Source of the DNA: Streptomyces asoensis
GTDB lineage: Bacteria; Actinomycetota; Actinomycetes; Streptomycetales; Streptomycetaceae
Direction of reading: 5' to 3'
Length of the DNA: 64,000 bases
Assembly (NCBI RefSeq): GCF_016860545.1
Contig: NZ_BNEB01000005.1
Location: 2,108,001-2,172,000, forward strand
This document shows, piece by piece, positions 16,502-23,030 of this stretch. The notes under the pieces were generated by a model that did no database searches, was not told the DNA's origin, and was given only the letters and a program-made list of their open reading frames with translations. How positions within the stretch are numbered: position 1 is the stretch's first letter; each line of letters opens with the position of its first letter. Made by a program: the position numbers and the translations under genes.

Positions 16502-17017
16502 TCAGGCCGCCGAGCGCGTGAAGCGCAGGGTGGCGGTGATCGTCGTCAGGCCGCCCATCATGCCGAGCTGGTTCGTGGTCATGCCGAACTCCGTCCGGTC
16601 GACGGTGAACGTGGCGTCCAGGGTGACCGCGTCACCGTCCGCCCGGCTCACGCGCGCGGTGAAGCTCTGCGGCCGGCCGACCCCGAGCACCGTCAACTGC
16701 CCGGACACCTTGGCGGTTCCGTCGGAGCCGAGTTCGGCGGACCGGACGGCGAAGGTGATCTCGGGGTGCTTGTCGGTGTCGAAGAAGTCGGCGCTGCGCA
16801 GGTGGTCGTCCCGCTTGGCGTTCTTGGTGTCGATCGACGCCGCGTCGAGGGTCAGGGTGCCGGTGACGGTGCCGTCGGCGGCGACCTCGCCCCCACCGCC
16901 GACCGTGGCGAAGACGCCCTTGACGGTGACCAGGCCCCACACCGACTTGTGCTTGACGGCGACGGTGGAGGCAGCCGCGTCGAGCTGCCACAGTCCGGTT
17001 TCCACGGCGACGGTCAT
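16502..17017 (-). CDS. YceI-family lipocalin-like protein
   Basis: A 171-residue YceI-domain protein without a signal peptide. YceI proteins form a beta-barrel that binds isoprenoid or lipid ligands. Family hallmarks are WQLDAAASTVAVKHKSVWGLVTVKGVF, TLTLDAASIDTKNAKRDDHLRSADFFDTDKHPEITF (the DxHLRSxDFFD motif) and the C-terminal FGMTTNQLGMMGGLTTITATLRF. The ATG has a strong AAGGAGAA ribosome binding site. It is divergent from a MarR regulator with a shared promoter region holding a matched inverted repeat, so MarR control is likely. Confidence 0.92.
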   Translation of the reverse strand: MTVAVETGLWQLDAAASTVAVKHKSVWGLVTVKGVFATVGGGGEVAADGTVTGTLTLDAASIDTKNAKRDDHLRSADFFDTDKHPEITFAVRSAELGSDGTAKVSGQLTVLGVGRPQSFTARVSRADGDAVTLDATFTVDRTEFGMTTNQLGMMGGLTTITATLRFTRSAA

Positions 17018-17075
17018 GGCGGTTCTCCTTGGTGTTTCACATCTGGATGGGGACGGTGGCCACGCTAGCCGGTTA

Positions 17076-17110
17076 TCCAAATCTGAACAACATGGTCGTA
17101 CAAATTTGGA
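17076..17110. promoter_or_regulatory. inverted repeat operator between yceI and marR genes
   Basis: TCCAAAT at 17076-17082 pairs with ATTTGGA at 17104-17110, and the right arm is centred on the perfect palindrome CAAATTTG (17101-17108). The local sequence is AT-rich against the background and lies 20-54 bp upstream of the marR start. This fits autoregulation of a divergent MarR-target pair. Confidence 0.6.
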
Positions 17111-17129
17111 CCAGAGATACACTCGACGC

Positions 17130-17759
17130 ATGGCAGACTCCGCTGATCACCCCGCCGACCTGCCCGCATGCCCGTCCGCCCAGGGCGCCGGGGCCGGTCT
17201 GCTGCCGCCCGAGCTGCGCGGCTGGATGCTGCTGCTCGCCGCGACCGGCGCGGTGGAACAGCGGCTGCGCTCGGTGGTCAAGGAGCGGCTCGACGTCTCG
17301 CACGACGAGTTCCTGGTCCTGTGCCTCCTCGCGGAGCAGCCCCGCAGCGGGCTGCGCATGACCCGCGTCGCCGAGTTGCTGGGGCGGCCCAAGACCCGCC
17401 TGACCTATCAGATCGCCTGCCTCCAGCACGCCGGCCTCGTCACCCGCAAGTCGGTGTGCGGGGACAAGCGCGGTGTCGAGGTGGCCCTCACCGAGAAGGC
17501 CCGCGGCCTGCTCCGGGAAGCGTCGGGCGTCCTCGCCGAGACGGTGACGGGAGCCCTGGCCCATGTGATGGGCCCGGAGCAGTGCGCGGCGATGGCCGGC
17601 CTCATGCCGAACGGCGGCACGAACCCGGCTCCCGCCCCGGAGCCGGACGTGGAGTCGGCTCCGGAGCCGGACCGGGAGCCCGAGTCGGAGTCGGACCCGG
17701 AGCGGGGTCAGGAGTTGAAGCCGGAGCTGGAACCGGAGTCCGCCGCCGTCGCCGACTGA
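17130..17759 (+). CDS. MarR-family transcriptional regulator
   Basis: A 209-residue protein with a MarR winged helix-turn-helix in residues about 27-150. The recognition region is LRMTRVAELLGRPKTRLTYQIACLQHAGLVTRK and the wing CGDKRGVEVALTEKARGLL. The C-terminal 45 residues are a Pro/Glu-rich, acidic tail (EPDREPESESDPERGQELKPE), unusual for the family and probably disordered. It is divergent from the yceI-like gene. The ATG at 17130 begins MADSADHPAD and is close to the operator. The ligand is unknown; aromatic acids or antibiotics are typical for MarR proteins. Confidence 0.9.
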   Translation: MADSADHPADLPACPSAQGAGAGLLPPELRGWMLLLAATGAVEQRLRSVVKERLDVSHDEFLVLCLLAEQPRSGLRMTRVAELLGRPKTRLTYQIACLQHAGLVTRKSVCGDKRGVEVALTEKARGLLREASGVLAETVTGALAHVMGPEQCAAMAGLMPNGGTNPAPAPEPDVESAPEPDREPESESDPERGQELKPELEPESAAVAD

Positions 17760-17901
17760 ATCCGGACGCCACTCAGGGAGAGTCCGGCCAGGCACGAGTC
17801 CATCTGGGTACAAGTCCGTCGCGGGCGGCGCGGCACAAGTCTGCCCCGGGGCACATCGGCCCCGGGGCAGCTAGGCGGTCGGCCCGCCCTACCGGCCCGC
17901 G

Positions 17902-19665
17902 CTACCGGGAGGCGGCGTCCGAGTACTTCCCGTCCCTCTCGGCGGACGGGGACGAGGTGGCGGACGGGGACGAGGAGGGGGCGGACGGGGACGTGTGGGC
18001 GGCCTCGTCCACTGCGCCCGCCTCCCGCGTGCGCTCCGCGCAGGCATCGGTCTCGACGCCGGCATCGGTCTCGACGTCGGCATCGGTCTCGACGCCGGCA
18101 TCGGTCTCGACGTCGGCATCGGCCTTGCGGCCGGGCAGGACTGCGAGCACGATCATCGTGCCCGCGGCCATGATGATCCCGCCGATCAGGCTGGTCCGGG
18201 CGACACCGTGGGCGAAGGCCTCGTGCACGGCGTCGGCGAGGGCCTGCGCCTGCCGGGCCCCGCCGGCGGGATCCTTCGCGACCCGCTCGGCGACGGCGAG
18301 GCCGCCACCCACCGAGTCCTTGGCGGTGTCCAGCGCGGCGGCCGGCAGGTTGCCGCCGACCAGTTCGGCCAGCCGGTCGCGGTACGCCGTACCGAGGAGC
18401 GAGCCGAGGACGGCGATGCCGAGGGAGCCGCCCAGCTCCAGCGCGGTGTCGTTGGCGCCGCCGCCCACGCCCAGCTCGCTCTCCGGGAACGAGCCCATGA
18501 TCGTGTCGGTGGCCGGGGAGACGCTCAGGCCGATCGCGAAGCCCAGCATGAGCATCGGCGCGAGGAAGTCCGCGTACGTGGAGCCCGAGTCGATCCGGGT
18601 GAGCAGGAAGACTCCGGCGGTGCCGATCACCATGCCGGCGACGACCATGGCCCGCACGCCCAGCTTCGGGGTGAGCCGTCCGGTCGCAGCGGCGCCCAGG
18701 AAGACGGCACCGGCCAGCGGCAGCAGTCGTACGCCGGTCTCCAGCGCGTCGTAGTCCAGTACGAACTGGAGGAACTGGGTGGCGTAGTAGATCGCGCCGA
18801 AGGTGCCGAAGAAGAAGAACAGCACCGCGAGCATCGAACCGCTGAAGGGCCGCGTCCGGAACCTGCGGACGTCCAGCATCGGATGCGGGTGCCGCAGTTC
18901 CCAGGCCACGAATCCGGCCAGTCCGACCGCGGCGACGACGGCGGCGGCGACCGGTCCGGTACCCCAGCCGAAGTGCGGGCCCTCGATGGTCGCGTAGACC
19001 AGCGAGCCGACGGAGACGATCGACAGCAGGCCGCCGACGTAGTCGATCCGGCCCATGCCCGCCGCCTTGGACGGCGGGACCAGCGCGAGCGCGCCGACGA
19101 CGGCGACGAGCGCGATGGGCACGTTGATCAGGAACGTCGAGCCCCAGGCGTGGTCCTGGAGGAGCCAGCCGGCGACCAGCGGGCCGACGGCGATGGCCAG
19201 CCCGGAGGTGGCGGTCCAGGCCGTGATGGCCTTCGCCCGTTCACGTCGCGGGAAGATCGCCACCAGCAGGGACAGCGTGGCCGGCATGACGACCGCCGCG
19301 CCGATCCCCATGACCGCACGGGCCGTGATGACGAGTTCGGTCCGGTCGACGAGGCTGCCCATCACCGACCCGCCGGCGAAGACGAGCAGACCGGTGAGGA
19401 GAGCCCCGCGGCGGCTGTACTTGTCGCCGATCGAGCCGAGAACGAGCATCAGCGCGGCGTACGGAACGGTGTAACCGTCGATCACCCACTGGAGGTCGCT
19501 GCTACTCAGCCCCAGATCCCTGGTCATGTCCGGCGCCGCCACGATCAACGACGTGTTCGCCATGACCACGATCAGCAGACTCAGACAGAGCACGATCAGC
19601 GCCGACCAGCGCTTGGCGTACGGCCCGGTCATCTTGTCGACCGGCGTGCGGACGGGGAAGGGCAT
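17902..19665 (-). CDS. MFS drug transporter, DHA2 (14-TM) family
   Basis: A 587-residue major facilitator protein of the EmrB/QacA type, exporting drugs or metabolites by proton antiport. It starts MPFPVRTPVDKMTGPYAKRWSALIVLCLSLLIVVMANTSLIVAAPDM. Motif A is GSIGDKYSRRGALLTG; motif C-like GPLVAGWLLQDHAWGSTFLINVP follows, and about 14 membrane helices can be counted. The cytoplasmic C-terminal tail after residue 525 is acidic and repetitive (DADVETDAGVETDADVETDAG) because of an 18-bp tandem repeat, then Ser/Pro-rich. The ATG follows GAGGAG. The promoter carries two direct repeats and a TetR gene lies upstream on the same strand, so TetR-controlled export is likely. Confidence 0.94.
   Translation of the reverse strand: MPFPVRTPVDKMTGPYAKRWSALIVLCLSLLIVVMANTSLIVAAPDMTRDLGLSSSDLQWVIDGYTVPYAALMLVLGSIGDKYSRRGALLTGLLVFAGGSVMGSLVDRTELVITARAVMGIGAAVVMPATLSLLVAIFPRRERAKAITAWTATSGLAIAVGPLVAGWLLQDHAWGSTFLINVPIALVAVVGALALVPPSKAAGMGRIDYVGGLLSIVSVGSLVYATIEGPHFGWGTGPVAAAVVAAVGLAGFVAWELRHPHPMLDVRRFRTRPFSGSMLAVLFFFFGTFGAIYYATQFLQFVLDYDALETGVRLLPLAGAVFLGAAATGRLTPKLGVRAMVVAGMVIGTAGVFLLTRIDSGSTYADFLAPMLMLGFAIGLSVSPATDTIMGSFPESELGVGGGANDTALELGGSLGIAVLGSLLGTAYRDRLAELVGGNLPAAALDTAKDSVGGGLAVAERVAKDPAGGARQAQALADAVHEAFAHGVARTSLIGGIIMAAGTMIVLAVLPGRKADADVETDAGVETDADVETDAGVETDACAERTREAGAVDEAAHTSPSAPSSSPSATSSPSAERDGKYSDAASR
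18043..18122 (-). repeat. 18-bp tandem repeat encoding DADVET/DAGVET
   Basis: Four full and one partial copies of GGCATCGGTCTCGACG plus two variable bases (CC or TC) lie in the 3' part of the MFS gene. Units alternate so that the protein reads ADVETD and AGVETD in turn. The repeat keeps the frame and lengthens an acidic cytoplasmic tail. Confidence 0.9.
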
Positions 19666-19693
19666 GGAGGGCTCCTCAAGGGGACGAGTTAAT

Positions 19694-19736
19694 TGCCCAC
19701 TGACGTGCAGAGTATTTTATTACCCACTGATGTGCA
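19694..19736. promoter_or_regulatory. two direct repeats in the MFS promoter, candidate TetR operators
   Basis: TGCCCACTGACGTGCA at 19694-19709 and TACCCACTGATGTGCA at 19721-19736 differ at two positions and are 27 bp apart start to start. They flank an AT-rich TATTTTATTA, and on the minus strand TTGCAC followed 17 bp later by TACTCT could be a promoter. The remaining intergenic DNA to 20003 has a GGGCAGC triplicate near 19790 and CAGACG micro-repeats, with no gene. Confidence 0.65.
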
Positions 19737-20003
19737 AATAAGGCCCTGACGGGCTGCTGTTCGGAGAACCGGGCGGTCGGCGACGGACGGCGGGCAGCGG
19801 GCAGCGGGCAGCGAAGATCGCGCGATACACCGGACGATCACCGCTACTGACCAACCGTCACCAGGCCACGCCCACACCAGTCCTGACGCAGACGCAAGCG
19901 CAGACGCAGAAGCAGCCATGGGCACTGCTACCGGCACCGGCACTCCGAGTGCCCCCGTGTGCTCCGCCCTCACCCCAGGGGCACGTATGCCCGCCGGGAC
20001 GGC

Positions 20004-20669
20004 TCAGGCGCCGGACCGCCCGGTCGCCGTGCTCGCCGCATCGGCAGCCGCCGCGGCTGCGACGTCGTCCACGACGCCCCTGGCCCGCTCCTCCGGAACA
20101 CCGGCCGCGATGAGCGTGACGACGGCGGTACGCGTACCGTCGTCCTCCAGCGCGCCGGCGTTGACCTGCTCCAGCAGCGCGATGTGCATGCCCTCCAGGC
20201 CGGCGCTCAGCACCGCGGGCGGCAGATGCGGGTGGAAGACGCCGTCCCGCTGACCGCGCGCGAGGATCGCGGTGACCTCGTCGCGGGCGGGGGCGAGGAG
20301 GCCGGCCACCCGCTCGATGCCCAGGTCGCGCTGGGCCAGCGCGAGGAGCAGCCGGTAACGGTCGCCCACCGGCCAGATCGAGTACACGAAGTGCGCGAGC
20401 GCCCGTTCGGCCGGCTCCTCGGGCCGGACCGCGACCTCCAGCACGCCCCGCAGCGCCTCGGACGCCTCCTCCGCGAGCGCCTCCAGCAGGGCCGCGCGGC
20501 CGGGGAAGTGACCGAAGAGCGTCCGGCGTACGACGCCCGAGGCCCGGGCGATCTCCTCCAGGGTGACGTCCGGGTTGCGGCCCAGCTCCTGGCGGGCCGT
20601 GGCCAGGATGCGCGCCCGGTTGGACCGCGAATTGCGCCGCTGCGGCTCGCGGGCCACGGAGTGGGTCAC
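20004..20669 (-). CDS. TetR-family transcriptional regulator
   Basis: A 221-residue TetR protein. The N-terminal helix-turn-helix spans about residues 20-65: ARILATARQELGRNPDVTLEEIARASGVVRRTLFGHFPGRAALLEALAEEA. The rest is a helical ligand-binding domain. GTG at 20669 is preceded by GAGG 6-7 bases upstream. It lies upstream of the DHA2 exporter on the same strand with a 338-bp gap that contains the repeated boxes, so it is the obvious candidate repressor of that exporter. The C terminus is Ala/Asp-rich. Confidence 0.9.
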   Translation of the reverse strand: MTHSVAREPQRRNSRSNRARILATARQELGRNPDVTLEEIARASGVVRRTLFGHFPGRAALLEALAEEASEALRGVLEVAVRPEEPAERALAHFVYSIWPVGDRYRLLLALAQRDLGIERVAGLLAPARDEVTAILARGQRDGVFHPHLPPAVLSAGLEGMHIALLEQVNAGALEDDGTRTAVVTLIAAGVPEERARGVVDDVAAAAAADAASTATGRSGA

Positions 20670-20879
20670 GGAAAACCTCGGATGGTTCGGTGCGGACGAA
20701 CGGACGAACGGACGCCCATTGTCGCGGATCCCCGCGACGAAGGGGTCCCGGGCGCCCCACCCACGGAGATCAACGCCCCACTGAGAGGGCGGCCGACCCT
20801 GTCGTAGGTGTGGGTCGCCTTGCCGCCCGCCGCCTCGGCTCCGGAGGCGAGCCTCACCCGTACCTCACGACGCCGAGCG

Positions 20880-21272
20880 TCAGGAGATGGGGAACCAGGC
20901 CGACAGGCGCTTGGCAATGGCCGGTACATCGATGTAGTCCTGCGCGACTTCCTCGACGAACGGGCCGGCAAGGGAGACGGATGGCGGAGCGGTACCGGCG
21001 CTGACGCCGTTGAACCGCAGGAAGACACGCATGGCAAGCCAGGCGATGGGCTTGTTGCCGTCGATCAGCGCGTGATTGCGGGCGACGGAGTGCAGCAGAG
21101 CCGCGGCCTTCTCGTGCAGCGTGGGGTACAACTCGGCTCCGAACACGTTCGTCCGGGGTCGCTCGATCGCCGACACCAGAAGGCCCATGTCACGCACGCT
21201 GTGCTCGGTACCGTTGACCGTGCGGGCGATGGCCAGGATCTCGTCGAGCTGGATGTAGCGCACGTCGGTCAC
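20880..21272 (-). CDS. doc: Doc-type (Fic-fold) toxin with an altered active-site motif
   Basis: A 130-residue death-on-curing protein of a type II toxin-antitoxin module. Family features are DEILAIARTVNG near the start, LLVSAIERPR, and the Fic motif HALIDGNKPIAWLA at 67-80. Characterised Doc/Fic motifs end GNKR, where the arginine contacts the nucleotide phosphates. Here Pro75 replaces it (codon CCC where CGC is one base away), so the kinase/AMP-transfer activity may be lost or altered. Catalytic His67 and Asp71 remain. The GTG start overlaps the antitoxin stop (GTGA). Doc phosphorylates elongation factor Tu in the phage P1 system. Confidence 0.9.
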   Translation of the reverse strand: MTDVRYIQLDEILAIARTVNGTEHSVRDMGLLVSAIERPRTNVFGAELYPTLHEKAAALLHSVARNHALIDGNKPIAWLAMRVFLRFNGVSAGTAPPSVSLAGPFVEEVAQDYIDVPAIAKRLSAWFPIS

Positions 21273-21463
21273 TTCAGGTAATCCAGGATCTCCGCATCGC
21301 TGTCCATGAGCTCGGCCAGGACATCCTCGACCTTCAACTCGGCCCGGTTCTGGGCGTCACGGATGGCCTCAATGGCAAGTTCCTGCTTGCTGCGGCCCTC
21401 CCGACGAGCACGCTCGGTGAGCTTCGCGTCCAGGTCGTCGGGAAGTCGGAGTGTCATCGCCAT
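21269..21463 (-). CDS. ribbon-helix-helix antitoxin for Doc
   Basis: A 64-residue protein. Residues 3-40 read MTLRLPDDLDAKLTERARREGRSKQELAIEAIRDA, an RHH (CopG/Arc-like) DNA-binding fold. The C-terminal tail RAELKVEDVLAELMDSDAEILDYLK is the usual toxin-neutralising segment. Two starts are possible, ATG 21463 and ATG 21457. Neither has a Shine-Dalgarno sequence, but TATCAT ends 6 bases before the first ATG and could be a -10 box for a leaderless transcript. A perfect palindrome overlaps that box, fitting classical autoregulation by the toxin-antitoxin complex. Confidence 0.88.
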   Translation of the reverse strand: MAMTLRLPDDLDAKLTERARREGRSKQELAIEAIRDAQNRAELKVEDVLAELMDSDAEILDYLK

Positions 21464-21470
21464 ACGGAGA

Positions 21471-21489
21471 TGATACCAGTCAGGTATCA
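21471..21489. promoter_or_regulatory. perfect palindrome, toxin-antitoxin operator
   Basis: TGATACC at 21471-21477 and GGTATCA at 21483-21489 are perfect complements around a 5-bp spacer, 8 bp upstream of the antitoxin ATG. On the coding strand the right arm contains TATCAT, the likely -10 element, so binding would block transcription directly. Confidence 0.8.
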
Positions 21490-21595
21490 ATCGGCGCGGT
21501 CGGGCCGCGCCCTCGGCTCCGCGGGGCGTGGGACCAGGCGGCCTGTGCGCATCGCCACCGCGGAGGCCCGGTGGAGACCAGCAAAAAACCGCAGG

Positions 21596-22936
21596 TCAGA
21601 CCCCCTTCGTGAGGGGCTCCAAGATCGCCACGCACTCCACGTGATGCGTCATCGGGAACAGGTCGAACGCGCGGAGCGTCCGCACCTTGTAGCCGCCGTC
21701 GCGGAAGTACGCCAGGTCGCGGGCGAGGGCCGCCGGGTCGCAGGCCACGTAGGCGATCCGGCGGGCGCCCAGCGACGACAGGTGCTCGACGGTCTTCTTG
21801 CCGGCCCCCGCGCGCGGCGGGTCGAGGACGATCAGGTCGACCTCGCCGATGCCGGTGCGGGGCAGCACGCTCTCGACCTTGCCCTGCTCGATCCGCACCC
21901 GCTCGAAGCCGGCGAGGTTGTGCCGGGCGTCCTCGACGGCGCGCTTGCCGGACTCGATGCCGAGGACCGCGCCCTTCTCGCCGAGCCGGTCCGCGAGGGC
22001 GCCGGCGAACAGGCCCACGCCGCAGTACAGGTCGAGCGCCATCTCGCCCTTGCGCGGCAGCAGGCCCTGCATGACCGCCTTGACGAGGGTGTCGGCGGCC
22101 TGCGGGTGGACCTGCCAGAAGCCGCCGCTGCCGACCCGGTGCGTCCGGCCGTCGGCGCGCTCGCGCACGAACGCCCGGCCGTGCACGCGGTGGATGCCGC
22201 CGTCGTGCTCGTCGACGCGCATGACGGAGACGGGCCGGTCGAGCTCGACGAGGGGAAGACGGGCGCCGGGCCGGGGTTCGAGGATCACCATGCGGTCCTG
22301 GGAGCCGGTCGCGGCGATCGCCTCGACGGAGGCCATGCCCGACCAGTCGCGGTCCTCGATGCCCAGCTCGCTGACGCCCGGCGCCGCGATCATGCAGTGC
22401 TCGATCGGCTCGACCTCGTGCGAGCGGTGGCGCCGCAGGCCCGCGTTGCCGTCGGCGTCCACCGCGTACTGGACGCGGGTGCGCCACGAGGGCACCTCGC
22501 CGGCCGGGACCTTGTCGCCCTCGGCCGGCATGACCGTGCCGTCCCAGCCGGCCTCCTCGGGCGTGAGGCCCGCGAGCCGCAGCATCTGCTCGGCGACGAC
22601 CTCGCCCTTGAGCCGGCGCTGGGCGCCCGGCTTGGCGTGCTGCCAGTCGCAGCCGCCGCAGCGACCGGGGCCGGCGTACGGGCAGGGCGCCTCGACCCGG
22701 TCCTTGGACGCTTCCAGGACCCGCACCGCGTCCGCGCGCAGGAACCGGGCCCCTTCCTCGCCCTCGGTCACCCGGGCCACGACCCGCTCGCCGGGCAGCG
22801 TGTGCCGGACGAAGAGGACCTGGCCGGCTTCCGTTCGGGCGATGCAGTGGCCGCCGTGGGCGACGGGGCCGATCTCGACCTCGTACTCCTGCCCGACGAG
22901 CGACACCGCCTGCGACTTCTTCGGTTCTGCCTGCAT
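21596..22936 (-). CDS. TRAM-domain class I SAM-dependent RNA uridine methyltransferase (TrmA/RlmC/RlmD family)
   Basis: A 446-residue RNA m5U methyltransferase. An N-terminal TRAM domain (about 12-72) is followed by an Fe-S cluster site with Cys85, Cys93 and Cys96 in CPYAGPGRCGGCDWQH and a candidate fourth ligand in IEHCMI. SAM-binding LDLYCGVGLFAGALAD and the motif VLDPPRAGAGKK follow. The nucleophile region is YVACDPAALARDLAYF. Family members methylate uridine in rRNA or tRNA at C5. ATG 22936 is the first start before the conserved part (MQAEPKKSQAVSLVGQEYEVEI). It is monocistronic, and a hairpin separates it from the upstream permease gene. Confidence 0.93.
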   Translation of the reverse strand: MQAEPKKSQAVSLVGQEYEVEIGPVAHGGHCIARTEAGQVLFVRHTLPGERVVARVTEGEEGARFLRADAVRVLEASKDRVEAPCPYAGPGRCGGCDWQHAKPGAQRRLKGEVVAEQMLRLAGLTPEEAGWDGTVMPAEGDKVPAGEVPSWRTRVQYAVDADGNAGLRRHRSHEVEPIEHCMIAAPGVSELGIEDRDWSGMASVEAIAATGSQDRMVILEPRPGARLPLVELDRPVSVMRVDEHDGGIHRVHGRAFVRERADGRTHRVGSGGFWQVHPQAADTLVKAVMQGLLPRKGEMALDLYCGVGLFAGALADRLGEKGAVLGIESGKRAVEDARHNLAGFERVRIEQGKVESVLPRTGIGEVDLIVLDPPRAGAGKKTVEHLSSLGARRIAYVACDPAALARDLAYFRDGGYKVRTLRAFDLFPMTHHVECVAILEPLTKGV

Positions 22937-22965
22937 GGCGGGGTGACTCCACAACGTCGAACGAG

Positions 22966-23016
22966 GAACGGCCGGACAACAGCCCACCAGTCTACGTGGC
23001 TGTCGTCCGGCCGTTC
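22966..23016. terminator. long hairpin after the permease gene
   Basis: GAACGGCCGGAC at 22966-22977 is fully complementary to GTCCGGCCGTTC at 23005-23016, with further pairing of ACAGCC and GGCTGT inside. It lies just downstream of the permease stop (minus strand) and upstream of the methyltransferase ATG. Confidence 0.75.
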
Positions 23017-23030
23017 ACCATGCGCCCGCG

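Noticed and set aside
16152..17759. A 535-codon plus-strand frame that includes the MarR gene
   Set aside because: Its upstream part runs through the yceI-like gene in antisense; the MarR domain and its operator place the real start at 17130.
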